Origin: Superficieibacter sp. HKU1
GTDB lineage: Bacteria > Pseudomonadota > Gammaproteobacteria > Enterobacterales > Enterobacteriaceae
Length of the DNA: 64,000 bases
Reading direction: 5' to 3'
Assembly: GCF_029319185.1 (NCBI RefSeq)
Contig: NZ_CP119754.1
Coordinates: 2,604,001 to 2,668,000, forward strand
Shown here one piece after another: positions 33,234 to 42,566 of this stretch. Each line of letters opens with the position of its first letter. Position 1 is the first letter of the stretch. A program made the position numbers and the translations under genes. The notes under the pieces were generated by a model. The model was given only the letters and a program-made list of their open reading frames with translations, was not told where the DNA came from and ran no database searches.

Positions 33234-34793
33234 TTACTCTTCTTCATCGTGTTCTGAAGGTTCTTTAACAACGCGAACCAGGTCGACGCGATAGTCATTG
33301 GCTTTAACAATAGTGATCCGCAGCGGAGCCAGTTCAATCACCTCGCCTGCGGCAGGAATATGACCGTTTACCGCGATCACCAGACCGGCAACCGTGGCGA
33401 TATCGTCTTCATCGTTAACCAGGCTATCCAGCTCCAGCGCATGTTGTAGCGCATGAAGATCGGTTCCGCCCTTCACCAGCCAGCCATCGCCATCGGCAAT
33501 GATTTCCGGTGTTTCATCCGCATCCGGGAACTCGCCGGCAATCGCTTCCAGCACGTCCAGCGGCGTGACCAGCCCCTGCACCACCCCGAACTCGTTGGTC
33601 ACCATAACAAAACTGCCGCGCGCACGGCGCAGCACGCCTAACAGGTTGATGGGATCCAGCGTCTCGGGAACCACGATCGCCGGAGAAGCAGACGCCATCG
33701 CCGCAACGTCTTCACCCGCTTCCAGCGCCACCAGCAGCTCTTTTGCCCGTACGATACCAATCACCTCATCCAGCTCGCCCCGGCACACCGGGAACAGGCT
33801 ATGCGGTGAGGAAAGAAGCTGTTGGCGGATGGCCTCAGCGCTAAGGTTGGCATCCACCCAGCTAATGTCTCCGCGCGGGGTCATAATGCTGCGCAGCGAG
33901 CGGGAAGCCAGCGTAAGAACGCCGTTGATCATATAACGTTCTTCGTCAGCAAAGGCTCCTTCCGGGATCGGAACGTGGGTATGGCTGTCCGACTCGCTTT
34001 GGGTACCGTTACGTTTGCGTCCGCCCATCAGACGCAGGATCGCGTCGGCGGTGCGGGCGCGCAGCGGCAGCGTTGACTGATGACGGATAAAGTTACGACG
34101 CGCCACCTGGTTGAAAAATTCGATAATAATCGAGAAGCCGATCGCCGCGTACAGATAGCCTTTCGGAATATGGAAGCCAAACCCTTCTGCCACCAGACTC
34201 AGGCCGATCATTAACAGGAAGCTCAGGCACAGCACCACCACGGTCGGATGCTGGTTAACAAAGTGGGTTAACGGTTTTGACGCCAGTAGCATTACCGACA
34301 TCGCGATCACCACCGCCGCCATCATCACCGGCAGATGATTGACCATACCAACCGCCGTAATCACCGCATCAAGGGAGAACACCGCATCAAGAACGACGAT
34401 CTGTAATACAACCACCCAGAAACTGGCGTAACCTTTACCATGTCCGCCGTCATGCTGGCGATTTTCCAGCCGCTCGTGAAGTTCCGTCGTCGCTTTAAAC
34501 AGCAGGAACAGGCCTCCCAGCAGCATAATTAAATCGCGGCCAGAGAAGGCGTAATCCCAGACGCTGAAAAGCGGTTTGGTAAGCGTCACCATCCACGAGA
34601 TAACCGACAGCAGCCCCAGTCGCATGATCAGCGCCAGCGACAGGCCGATTAAACGGGCTTTATCTCGCTGTTTAGGCGGCAATTTATCCGCCAGGATGGC
34701 AATAAAGACCAGGTTATCAATGCCAAGAACGATCTCAAGGACGACAAGCGTAAGTAGCCCGACCCAGATTGAGGGGTCCATTAACAATTCCAT
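33234..34793 (-). CDS. yoaE: TerC-family membrane protein with CBS pair YoaE
   Basis: A 519-residue protein. The N-terminal TerC domain has seven hydrophobic segments and the two acidic motifs ELIVLGIDNLVFI-like (LEIVLGIDNLVFIA) and DAVFSLDAVITAVGM that bind metal in this family. Two CBS domains (ITPRGDISWVDA-type region around residues 300-420) and a CorC/HlyC transporter-associated domain follow. Related TerC proteins export manganese to metallate exoenzymes. Convergent with yoaD, three bases apart. Confidence 0.94.
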   Translation of the reverse strand: MELLMDPSIWVGLLTLVVLEIVLGIDNLVFIAILADKLPPKQRDKARLIGLSLALIMRLGLLSVISWMVTLTKPLFSVWDYAFSGRDLIMLLGGLFLLFKATTELHERLENRQHDGGHGKGYASFWVVVLQIVVLDAVFSLDAVITAVGMVNHLPVMMAAVVIAMSVMLLASKPLTHFVNQHPTVVVLCLSFLLMIGLSLVAEGFGFHIPKGYLYAAIGFSIIIEFFNQVARRNFIRHQSTLPLRARTADAILRLMGGRKRNGTQSESDSHTHVPIPEGAFADEERYMINGVLTLASRSLRSIMTPRGDISWVDANLSAEAIRQQLLSSPHSLFPVCRGELDEVIGIVRAKELLVALEAGEDVAAMASASPAIVVPETLDPINLLGVLRRARGSFVMVTNEFGVVQGLVTPLDVLEAIAGEFPDADETPEIIADGDGWLVKGGTDLHALQHALELDSLVNDEDDIATVAGLVIAVNGHIPAAGEVIELAPLRITIVKANDYRVDLVRVVKEPSEHDEEE

Positions 34794-35233
34794 GATCTGC
34801 TCCTGCTGGCGACGTGTTTAGTCAACGCCAGGGGTAATTCAGGCGTGACAACGACGAAAGGAATAATGAACGGGTGACGGGTGGCACGAGCGTGCGTGAA
34901 TGTAAAAAGACGTCGGTGACGGTCCATATGACGGGCAGCTGCCCTGTTCTCCTGCTATGTTAAACGAAAGGTAAACATAACAGACAGAAATAACATTTGG
35001 CAAAGATTTACCTGTCTTTGCAATCTGTGCGATTTTTTGCGCTGCGAAATTAATATCCGTACAAATTTAAATTACGGATCTTCATCACATTATTTATTTT
35101 TTTACTAACTAAAATAATTCACTGTAGTAATCATTTTGGGCCAGAGCAGAGATCTGAATCGATTCGGTTTCTGACGACGATTCGCAATGCATCTTATTAG
35201 TCGATGTATTAACGATAATAAAGGAGGTAGCAA
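34794..35233. other. 440-bp intergenic region between yoaE and manX
   Basis: It holds the yoaE leader (about 34800-34960) and the manXYZ promoter region (34980-35233). The yoaE leader on the minus strand contains the self-complementary gggcagctgccc (34932-34943 on the plus strand) and a cacgagcgtgcg hairpin, so it may fold. The manX side is AT-rich and has a CRP-like site, described separately. Confidence 0.55.
35069..35090. promoter_or_regulatory. Predicted CRP site of manXYZ
   Basis: The sequence aaattacggatcttcatcac, continuing at, has a perfect TCACA half and a degenerate other half. It resembles what I remember of the E. coli manX CRP site. Mlc and NagC operators are also expected here but I cannot place them with confidence. 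Confidence 0.5.
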
Positions 35234-36202
35234 GTGACGATTGCTATTGTAATTGGTACACATGGTTGGGCTGCAGAACAGCTGCTCAAGACGGCAGAAA
35301 TGCTGTTGGGCGAGCAGGAAAACGTCGGCTGGATTGACTTTGTCCCGGGCGAAAATGCAGAAACGCTGATTGAGAAGTACAACGCTCAGTTAGCGAAACT
35401 TGATACTGCTAACGGCGTGCTGTTTCTCGTCGATACATGGGGAGGCAGTCCGTTCAACGCTGCCAGCCGCATTGTCGTCGATAAAGAGCACTATGAAGTT
35501 ATCGCTGGCGTCAATATCCCGATGCTGGTCGAGACATTAATGGGTCGCGATGACAATCCGACGTTTGATGAACTGGTTGCCCTGGCGGTCGAAACGGGTC
35601 GTGAAGGCGTGAAAGCGCTGAAAGCGAAACCGGTTGAGAGTGCCGCGCCAGCCCCTGTTGCAGCAGCGCCACGCGCGGCGGCACCGGTGAAACCAATGGG
35701 TGCAAATGACTATATGGTCATTGGCCTTGCGCGTATTGATGACCGCTTGATTCACGGTCAGGTCGCTACCCGCTGGACGAAAGAAACCAACGTTCGTCGC
35801 ATCATCGTCGTCAGTGACGAAGTCGCGGCAGACACCGTGCGTAAAACCCTGTTAACCCAGGTTGCGCCTCCTGGCGTAACGGCGCACGTGGTTGACGTTG
35901 ATAAAATGATCCGCGTTTACAACAACCCAAAATATGCGGGTGAGCGCGTCATGCTGCTGTTTACCAATCCAACCGACGTTGAGCGTCTGGTGGAAGGCGG
36001 CGTGAAAATTACCTCCGTTAACATCGGCGGCATGGCATTCCGCCAGGGGAAAACTCAGGTCAATAACGCCGTTTCGGTCGATGAGAAAGACATCGACGCA
36101 TTCAAAAAACTTAACGAACGTGGCATTGAACTGGAAGTCCGTAAGGTCTCCAACGATCCGAAACTGAAAATGATGGAGCTGATTGGCAAAATCGGTAAGT
36201 AA
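35234..36202 (+). CDS. manX: Mannose PTS EIIAB component ManX
   Basis: A 322-residue fusion of PTS IIA and IIB domains of the mannose/fructose/sorbose family. The IIA phosphohistidine is His10 in IGTHGWAAEQ; an Ala/Pro-rich linker (residues about 132-152) leads to IIB, with its phosphohistidine in RIDDRLIHGQVATRW. It passes phosphate from HPr to mannose, glucose and amino sugars. The start is GTG with AAGGAGGTAGCAA upstream. manXYZ mRNA is a target of SgrS and DicF in E. coli. Confidence 0.97.
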   Translation: MTIAIVIGTHGWAAEQLLKTAEMLLGEQENVGWIDFVPGENAETLIEKYNAQLAKLDTANGVLFLVDTWGGSPFNAASRIVVDKEHYEVIAGVNIPMLVETLMGRDDNPTFDELVALAVETGREGVKALKAKPVESAAPAPVAAAPRAAAPVKPMGANDYMVIGLARIDDRLIHGQVATRWTKETNVRRIIVVSDEVAADTVRKTLLTQVAPPGVTAHVVDVDKMIRVYNNPKYAGERVMLLFTNPTDVERLVEGGVKITSVNIGGMAFRQGKTQVNNAVSVDEKDIDAFKKLNERGIELEVRKVSNDPKLKMMELIGKIGK

Positions 36203-36264
36203 CGCGTCGCGCTGGTTATCATTCAATTTTCATATTTTAGTCTTACGTTTATAGGAGAAGTACA

Positions 36265-37065
36265 ATGGAGATTACCGTTCTTCAGATTGTGCTGATATTT
36301 ATCGTAGCGTGTATCGCGGGTATGGAGTCGATACTTGATGAATTTCAGTGCCACCGTCCGCTGGTCGCCTGTACCCTCGTTGGTATTGTTCTTGGGGATA
36401 TGAAAACCGGTATTATTATCGGGGGTACGCTGGAAATGATCGCCCTTGGCTGGATGAACATCGGTGCTGCGGTTGCACCTGATGCCGCGCTGGCATCTAT
36501 CATTTCTACCATTCTGGTTATTGCCGGTCACCAGGGTATCGGTGCGGGTATCGCGCTGGCTATCCCGCTGGCAGCGGCAGGCCAGGTTCTGACCATCATC
36601 GTTCGTACTATCACCGTTGCTTTCCAGCACGCTGCAGATAAGGCGGCTGAAAACGGCAACCTGACGGCACTCTCCTGGATCCACGTCTCTTCCCTGTTCC
36701 TGCAGGCGATGCGTATCGCGATCCCGGCGGTTATCGTCGCGGTTTCTGTCGGGACCAGTGAAGTTCAGAACATGCTGAACGCTATTCCGGAAGTGGTCAC
36801 CAGCGGTCTGAATATCGCCGGTGGTATGATTGTGGTCGTTGGTTATGCGATGGTCATCAATATGATGCGCGCAGGCTACCTGATGCCGTTCTTCTATCTG
36901 GGCTTCGTGACTGCGGCCTTTACCAACTTCAACCTGGTTGCGCTTGGTGTTATCGGCGCGGTGATGGCAGTGCTGTACATTCAGCTGAGCCCGAAATACA
37001 ACCGTTCCGCAGGAGCCCCGGTTCAGGCGGCTGGTGCAAACGATCTTGATAATGAACTGGACTAA
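36265..37065 (+). CDS. manY: Mannose PTS permease EIIC ManY
   Basis: A 266-residue integral membrane protein, starting MEITVLQIVLIFIVACIAGM, with many hydrophobic helices and the IIC signature GTLEMIALGWMNIGAAVAPD. With ManZ it forms the membrane channel for mannose-type sugars; it is also the phage lambda DNA entry factor in E. coli. AGGAGAAG precedes the ATG. Middle gene of manXYZ. Confidence 0.97.
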   Translation: MEITVLQIVLIFIVACIAGMESILDEFQCHRPLVACTLVGIVLGDMKTGIIIGGTLEMIALGWMNIGAAVAPDAALASIISTILVIAGHQGIGAGIALAIPLAAAGQVLTIIVRTITVAFQHAADKAAENGNLTALSWIHVSSLFLQAMRIAIPAVIVAVSVGTSEVQNMLNAIPEVVTSGLNIAGGMIVVVGYAMVINMMRAGYLMPFFYLGFVTAAFTNFNLVALGVIGAVMAVLYIQLSPKYNRSAGAPVQAAGANDLDNELD

Positions 37066-37077
37066 CAGGTGAGCGAA

Positions 37078-37929
37078 ATGGTTGATATCACTAAAACTAC
37101 CACCGAGAAAAAACTGACTCCGGGTGATATTCGTGGCGTGTTCCTTCGTTCTAACCTGTTCCAGGGTTCATGGAACTTCGAACGTATGCAGGCGCTGGGC
37201 TTCTGTTTCTCCATGGTACCGGCGATTAAACGCCTGTATCCGGAAAACAACGATGCGCGTAAACAGGCTATCAAACGTCACCTGGAATTCTTTAACACCC
37301 ATCCTTACGTTGCCGCGCCGGTTCTCGGCGTAACGCTGGCGATGGAAGAGCAGCGTGCTAACGGCGCTGAGATCGACGACGGTGCCATCAACGGTATCAA
37401 AGTAGGTCTGATGGGGCCGCTGGCAGGCGTAGGCGACCCGATCTTCTGGGGCACCGTACGTCCGGTGTTTGCCGCGCTGGGTGCCGGTATCGCGATGAGC
37501 GGCAGCCTGCTTGGGCCACTGCTGTTCTTCATCCTGTTTAACGTAGTGCGTCTGGCAACCCGTTATTACGGCGTCGCTTATGGCTACCGTAAAGGGATCG
37601 ATATCGTTAAGGATATGGGCGGCGGCTTCCTGCAGAAACTGACTGAGGGGGCGTCAATCCTCGGCCTGTTTGTTATGGGGGCACTGGTCAACAAATGGAC
37701 ACATGTGAATATTCCGCTGGTGGTATCGCGGATCACTGACCAGACCGGTAAAGAAAACGTCACCACGGTTCAGACGATCCTCGATCAGCTGATGCCGGGC
37801 CTGGTGCCTCTGCTGCTGACTTTCGCATGTATGTGGCTGCTGCGTAAGAAAGTTAACCCGCTGTGGATCATCGTTGGCTTCTTCGTCATCGGTATCGCCG
37901 GCTATGCTGTTGGCCTGCTGGGTTTGTAA
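37078..37929 (+). CDS. manZ: Mannose PTS permease EIID ManZ
   Basis: A 283-residue IID protein. The mostly soluble N-terminal part contains FQGSWNFERMQALGFCFSM and GPLAGVGDPIFWGTVRP; C-terminal helices anchor it. It completes the ManYZ channel. I use the ATG giving MVDITKTT, matching the E. coli length; a GTG three codons earlier overlaps its ribosome site (aggtgag). A terminator follows. Confidence 0.97.
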   Translation: MVDITKTTTEKKLTPGDIRGVFLRSNLFQGSWNFERMQALGFCFSMVPAIKRLYPENNDARKQAIKRHLEFFNTHPYVAAPVLGVTLAMEEQRANGAEIDDGAINGIKVGLMGPLAGVGDPIFWGTVRPVFAALGAGIAMSGSLLGPLLFFILFNVVRLATRYYGVAYGYRKGIDIVKDMGGGFLQKLTEGASILGLFVMGALVNKWTHVNIPLVVSRITDQTGKENVTTVQTILDQLMPGLVPLLLTFACMWLLRKKVNPLWIIVGFFVIGIAGYAVGLLGL

Positions 37930-37943
37930 TTCAGTATTATCCT

Positions 37944-37970
37944 GCCGGGGCTCTGCCCCGGCTTTTTTTT
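37944..37970 (+). terminator. Terminator after manZ
   Basis: Stem gccgggg/ccccggc with loop ctctg is followed by eight T residues. It ends the manXYZ operon. Confidence 0.92.
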
Positions 37971-37981
37971 GAGGAAAATAA

Positions 37982-38437
37982 ATGACCCTGACCGATATCG
38001 TGCTGGTCGTGTTTATCGCCCTGCTGCTGGGATTTGCACTCTACGATCAGTTCATCATGCCCCGCCGTAACGGCCCCACCCTGCTCGCCGTGCCCCTGCT
38101 GCGCCGTAGTCGCATCGACGGTATTATCTTTGTCGGTTTAATTGCTATTCTTATCTACAACAACGTGAATGCGCACGGTGCAATGATAACCACATGGTTA
38201 TTAAGTGCGCTGGCCTTAATGGGTCTGTATTTGTTCTGGATCCGCATGCCAAAGATCATCTTCAAAAAAGAGGGCTTTTTCTTTACTAACGCCTGGATAG
38301 AATATAACCGTATTAAAGAGATGAATTTATCTGAAGATGGTGTACTGGTGATTCAGCTGGAGCAACGCCGCCTGCTGGTAAGGGTACGAAATATAGACGA
38401 TCTGGAAAAAATATATAAATTACTCGTTACAAATTAA
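37982..38437 (+). CDS. yobD: DUF986 membrane protein YobD
   Basis: A 151-residue inner-membrane protein of the UPF0266/DUF986 family, starting MTLTDIVLVVFIALLLGFAL. Three hydrophobic segments lie in the first 80 residues, then a soluble tail with IKEMNLSEDGVLVIQLEQRRLLVRV. Its function is unknown. GAGGAAAATAA precedes the ATG, directly after the manZ terminator. Confidence 0.93.
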   Translation: MTLTDIVLVVFIALLLGFALYDQFIMPRRNGPTLLAVPLLRRSRIDGIIFVGLIAILIYNNVNAHGAMITTWLLSALALMGLYLFWIRMPKIIFKKEGFFFTNAWIEYNRIKEMNLSEDGVLVIQLEQRRLLVRVRNIDDLEKIYKLLVTN

Positions 38438-38639
38438 CAGGTTATATTTATAGCCGCTGCTATATTTTCTTCACGTTCGTGTTTCTGAATATAGCCACGG
38501 CTATATTCGTTATGAAATACGCCTATATTTATTAACGTTTTATTTACCCATAAAACTAAATGAAAATCGTTATCAACCAGATAGCGAAATAATCAATTTT
38601 TGTTATTGTCTGATATTAATTAAATATGTTAAGGTTGCG

Positions 38640-38800
38640 CCCGTCATTGGGGAGTAGCCGATTTCCATATTCCCGGAAATGTACGTGTCAACATACTCGT
38701 TGAAAAACGTGGCACGTACGGTTCGCAACACTGCGTTCAGGCGAGACCATAGGCGCATCAACCGCTGTTTGCTGGGGGTGGTGGTGTGTTTAATGGATCC
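38640..38800 (+). promoter_or_regulatory. yybP-ykoY manganese riboswitch upstream of mntP
   Basis: The leader contains the conserved gggga-tagccgat start (ttggggagtagccgattt at 38646-38664), a long central hairpin with tacgtg/cacgta complementarity, and the second conserved loop region near gcaacactgc (38729-38738). It directly precedes mntP, the known E. coli target, where Mn2+ binding raises expression. Boundaries are approximate. Confidence 0.88.
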
Positions 38801-38816
38801 CGGTCAGGACGTTTTT

Positions 38817-39380
38817 ATGAATTTATCCGCCACTGTTCTTCTTGCCCTCGGCATGTCGATGGATGCCTTCGCCGCCTCTATCGGAAAGGGTGCCACCCTC
38901 CATAAACCCAAATTTTCTGAAGCCCTGCGTACCGGCCTTATCTTTGGTGCCGTTGAAACGCTGACGCCGCTGATTGGCTGGGCACTGGGCTTGCTGGCTA
39001 CCCAGTTTGTTCTGGAGTGGAATCACTGGATCGCCTTTTTCCTGCTGCTGTTTTTAGGCTGCCGTATGATATTTGAAGGTTTTCGCGGCAATGAAGAAGA
39101 GGAAATGCCGACGCACCGTCACGGTTTCTGGCTGCTGGTGACCACCGCGATCGCCACCAGTCTGGATGCGATGGCCGTCGGCGTGGGTCTGGCGTTCCTG
39201 CAGGTCAATATTATTACTACCGCGCTGGCAATTGGCTGTGCGACGCTGGTGATGTCCACCACCGGAATGATGATCGGTCGCTTTATTGGCCCGCTACTGG
39301 GCAAGCGGGCTGAAATTCTGGGAGGGATGGTACTGACAGGTATCGGCATCCAGATCCTCTGGAGCCATTACGCCGGTTAA
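38817..39380 (+). CDS. mntP: Manganese efflux pump MntP
   Basis: A 187-residue integral membrane protein with six helices in two DUF204 repeats. The acidic motifs SMDAFAASIGKGA in repeat one and SLDAMAVGVGLAF in repeat two probably bind Mn2+. It exports manganese. The ATG after the riboswitch gives MNLSATVLL as in E. coli. Its end overlaps the convergent rlmA stop by four bases. Confidence 0.96.
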   Translation: MNLSATVLLALGMSMDAFAASIGKGATLHKPKFSEALRTGLIFGAVETLTPLIGWALGLLATQFVLEWNHWIAFFLLLFLGCRMIFEGFRGNEEEEMPTHRHGFWLLVTTAIATSLDAMAVGVGLAFLQVNIITTALAIGCATLVMSTTGMMIGRFIGPLLGKRAEILGGMVLTGIGIQILWSHYAG

Positions 39381-40171
39381 CTCTCCCGCTGCCAGCAATG
39401 GATGCTGAAATCCGTCTGGCAGCGAAACGCCGACTGCGCTTTTAACGTTTCCCATACCTGCGGCTTTGCCCGCCACGCAAAAGGCGTCATTTGGAGTAGC
39501 GCGACCGCTTCAGCACCGCTGAGCGTCATGTCATAACCCAGCGTGTCATGCTGGCGCAGCGCAAACCCTGCAAGCTGCTCATTCGACAGTTCATGCAGAT
39601 GGACCCGATCGTAAATCAGCCCTTTTAATTCCATAAGATGTCGGGGTCCCGGCGTTACTGTTATTACCCAACCGCCCGGTTTGATCACCCGCGCCAGCTC
39701 CTGCGGATTGCATGGCGCATAGATGCGAATAATGACATCCATGCTTTGCGTGGTAAACGGCAGCCGCTGGCTGGATGCAACGCAAAAATTCACCTGGGGA
39801 TAGCGTTTTGCCGCCGGACGAATGGCGGCTTTTGCCACGTCCAGTCCCCACGTTTCTCCGGCAATATCGGCAAACGCATGGGTGTAATAGCCTTCGCCAC
39901 AGCCGATATCAAGCAGCGCTGCCGGTTTCCGTAAACGCAGCTTTTCCACCAGCGCATCGCGTAGCGGCTGGTAGTGCCCGGCATCAAGAAAGGCGCGGCG
40001 CGCCTGCATCATATCTGCACTGTCTCCCGGATCGCGTGAACGTTTATGCTGTACCGGCAGCAGGTTAACGTACCCTTCTTTTGCCCGGTCAAACTGATGC
40101 CGTTGCGGACAAAGATAGCTGTTTTCATGCCGGGCCAAAGGGGCATGGCAAAGCGGGCAACTGTAGGACAT
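39377..40171 (-). CDS. rlmA: 23S rRNA (guanine745-N1)-methyltransferase RlmA
   Basis: A 264-residue class I methyltransferase. An N-terminal four-cysteine zinc finger (SCPLCHAPL...YLCPQRHQF) precedes the SAM-binding motif LLDIGCGEGYYTHAF and the region RIYAPCNPQELARV. It methylates N1 of G745 in 23S rRNA. The start follows a ggagtcgtt ribosome site. Confidence 0.96.
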   Translation of the reverse strand: MSYSCPLCHAPLARHENSYLCPQRHQFDRAKEGYVNLLPVQHKRSRDPGDSADMMQARRAFLDAGHYQPLRDALVEKLRLRKPAALLDIGCGEGYYTHAFADIAGETWGLDVAKAAIRPAAKRYPQVNFCVASSQRLPFTTQSMDVIIRIYAPCNPQELARVIKPGGWVITVTPGPRHLMELKGLIYDRVHLHELSNEQLAGFALRQHDTLGYDMTLSGAEAVALLQMTPFAWRAKPQVWETLKAQSAFRCQTDFSIHCWQRES

Positions 40172-40232
40172 AACGACTCCGGGAAAAAATGAAGGGCGAA
40201 AGTGTAACGCTTATCGCCCCGTGAGGAAATCA

Positions 40233-41978
40233 TTACAGTGCGGGAGACGCCGCTGGCGAGGAATGCATCACCAGGAGATTTTTTGAATCAGCAGGCATGC
40301 CATCCGGCATAACGTTTTCCAGACGCAACACATCCCCCATAATCTGACTAAAAACAGGTGCGGAAACGGCCCCGCCGTAATAGCTGCCATTTTGCGGATC
40401 GTTGATTACCACCACCAGCGCATAGCGAGGATGGCTGGCAGGTGCGACGCCCGCCGTGTAGGCGACGTATTTATCAATGTATTTACCGTCATCACCGATC
40501 TTCTTCGCTGTCCCGGTCTTCACCGCCACGCGATAGTCGCGCACCGCTGCTTTGATGCCGCCTCCGCCCGGTAGCGCCACGCTTTCCATCATATGCTCCA
40601 CCTGATGAACAATGTCCTCCGGCATCACCCGTTTGCCTATCACCGGCGGATCGATACGGGTAATCGACAGCGGTCTCTCCAGGCCGAAACTGCCAATGGT
40701 CGCATAAACGTGCGCCAGCTGTAGCGGCGTTACCATCAGGCCGTAGCCAAATGCAAAGGTCGCCCGGTCGAGTAACCCCCAGTATTGACGCTGTGGCAGC
40801 AGGCCGCTGCTTTCCCCGGTCAGGCCAAGCCCTGTGGGTTCGCCAAAACCAAAGCCCTCATAGGTATCCAGCAGATGCTGAACGGGCATGGCCAGCGAAA
40901 GCCGGGAAACGCCGGTATCACTCGATTTTTGTAAAATGCCGGTCAGTGTCAGTTCCGGGTAGTAGCCCACATCGCGGATGCGATGGCCGTCCAGAGTATA
41001 AGGATGGGTATCGACTACGCTGCCGGGCTGTACGATCCCCTGCTGAAGGGCGGTCATGATCACCAGCGGTTTTACCGTCGAGCCCGGCTCAAAGGTGTCG
41101 CTAATCGCCCGGTTGCGAAAATCATCCAGCGTCGCATTTTCCCGGTTGTTCGGATTAAAATCCGGGTAGCTCGCCATTGAGAGGATTTCCCCGGTATCGA
41201 TCTTAATTAATACTGCCGCCCCGGACTGCGCTTTATTCCAGCGGACGGCATTATCCAGTGCATCCTCCGTCACGGTTTGCAGACGTTCATCAATGCTGAG
41301 CTGAATATTGTGAGCCGGCACCGGCGTGACGTCGTTTAGATTTTCAATCACCTGCCCGTGACGATCGCGGCGCACCAGGCGCGCGCCCGCTTTGCCGGTA
41401 AGCTGGGCATTAAAGCTTTTTTCCACCCCTTCTATGCCCTGACCATCAATGTTGGTAAATCCAATCAGATTAGCCGCCACGTGACCTGCGGGATAAAAGC
41501 GTCGGGACTCATCGCGCAGATTAATCCCCGGCAGATTCAGCTTGCCGACCCATCGCGCCTGCTGCGGATCGACCTGACGTGCCAGGTAAAGGAAACGCGA
41601 GTGCGGATGTTCATTAATGCGCTGTGCAAGCGCGTCTAAGGGCATGTGTAACAGATTTGCCAGCGCCTGCCAGCGGGCATCTGTCCCCGGACCGCCTTTT
41701 TGCAGCAGCGTATACGGGTCGGCCCAGATGGCGCTGACCGGAACGCTGACTGCCAGCGGCCTTCCATTACGATCTTCAATCATCCCGCGCGGTGCTGCTG
41801 ACGGGATCTCACGCAGCGAGCGCATATCTTCTTGTTGAACCAGCTTCTCCGGCTCAACAATTTGCAACCAGCCGACGCGCACCAGCAGAATGCTCAGACA
41901 CCCTAAAATCGCAACGCACACCAGGCCAAAACGTATTGCCGTGAAATGATTACCCGAATTAATGCTTTTATTTTGCAC
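40233..41978 (-). CDS. PBP3SAL-type peptidoglycan transpeptidase (FtsI paralogue)
   Basis: A 581-residue class B penicillin-binding protein. One N-terminal membrane helix (residues 13-35) is followed by a dimerisation region (RGMIEDRNGRPLAVSVP) and the transpeptidase domain. The active-site serine is in EPGSTVKPL (SxxK), the second motif is SSD in KSSDTGVS, where FtsI has SSN, and the third is KTGTAKK. It resembles Salmonella PBP3SAL, which replaces FtsI for division in acidic conditions. E. coli K-12 lacks it. It lies between rlmA and cspC. Confidence 0.9.
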   Translation of the reverse strand: MQNKSINSGNHFTAIRFGLVCVAILGCLSILLVRVGWLQIVEPEKLVQQEDMRSLREIPSAAPRGMIEDRNGRPLAVSVPVSAIWADPYTLLQKGGPGTDARWQALANLLHMPLDALAQRINEHPHSRFLYLARQVDPQQARWVGKLNLPGINLRDESRRFYPAGHVAANLIGFTNIDGQGIEGVEKSFNAQLTGKAGARLVRRDRHGQVIENLNDVTPVPAHNIQLSIDERLQTVTEDALDNAVRWNKAQSGAAVLIKIDTGEILSMASYPDFNPNNRENATLDDFRNRAISDTFEPGSTVKPLVIMTALQQGIVQPGSVVDTHPYTLDGHRIRDVGYYPELTLTGILQKSSDTGVSRLSLAMPVQHLLDTYEGFGFGEPTGLGLTGESSGLLPQRQYWGLLDRATFAFGYGLMVTPLQLAHVYATIGSFGLERPLSITRIDPPVIGKRVMPEDIVHQVEHMMESVALPGGGGIKAAVRDYRVAVKTGTAKKIGDDGKYIDKYVAYTAGVAPASHPRYALVVVINDPQNGSYYGGAVSAPVFSQIMGDVLRLENVMPDGMPADSKNLLVMHSSPAASPAL

Positions 41979-42118
41979 GCAGACTCCATTCGTCCATTAC
42001 AAGGCTATGATTGGGCTGGAGAATACCTTGTACGGTGGGTCAGCGGTGAGAATTTAGATGTCGTTTTGCAACAAACCACGACGAGGAGAGGCGTACTGTA
42101 ACAATTTGAAATGTAGCG

Positions 42119-42148
42119 TAAAAAAGCCCCGCAATGGCGAGGCTTTAA
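42119..42148 (-). terminator. Terminator after cspC
   Basis: On the minus strand aaagcctcgc-cattgc-gggg-cttttttacg forms a stable stem with a following T-run, about 50 bases beyond the cspC stop. Confidence 0.85.
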
Positions 42149-42195
42149 AGCTGATAGTGATGCGCCTGCGCGCGACAAGATCAGTGGTTTTGAAC

Positions 42196-42405
42196 TCAGA
42201 TTGCGGTTACGTTAACAGCAGCCGGGCCTTTCTGACCGTCCTGAATTTCGAACTCAACGTTCTGGCCTTCAGCCAGAGTTTTGAAGCCGTTACCCTGGAT
42301 TGCAGAGAAGTGTACAAACACGTCTTTGCTGCCATCAGCAGGCGTAATGAAACCAAAACCTTTAGATTCGTTGAACCACTTAACTTGACCTTTGATCTTC
42401 GCCAT
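42196..42405 (-). CDS. cspC: Cold shock-like protein CspC
   Basis: A 69-residue OB-fold protein. RNP1 is KGFGFITP and RNP2 is VFVHFSAI. The sequence is essentially the E. coli CspC sequence ([13 protein letters not shown]). It is constitutively expressed, melts RNA structure and stabilises rpoS mRNA. The ATG giving MAKIKGQ follows AAGGAATTTTGCAA; an ATG two codons earlier lies inside that ribosome site. In E. coli it is cotranscribed with yobF, which is damaged here. Confidence 0.97.
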
Positions 42406-42417
42406 TTGCAAAATTCC

Positions 42418-42566
42418 TTAGAGAGTTTTCTTCGCCCGGAGGCTCTAACATGGATAAAACTGAGACATTACATTACTGCATGAGGCACTAATAAAAGGTT
42501 CGGCAGAGAAGTAGTATTCAACGCAAGGTGTTTACTCAGGACTTCTTTACTGAAAATGCCACACAT
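42418..42566 (-). pseudogene. yobF: Frameshifted yobF upstream of cspC
   Basis: The frame opens with MCGIFSKEVLSKH, exactly the start of the 47-residue stress protein YobF, but then changes frame and stops after 32 codons at 42468. The lost frame continues as EYYFSAEPFISASCSNV in a different register, and the typical ending LRAKKT followed by TAA is still readable up to 42418. Compared with remembered E. coli sequence, one base is missing after codon 13 and short insertions occur near 42440-42470. Since cspC lies 13 bases beyond the old stop, loss of coupling could affect cspC translation. Confidence 0.7.
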
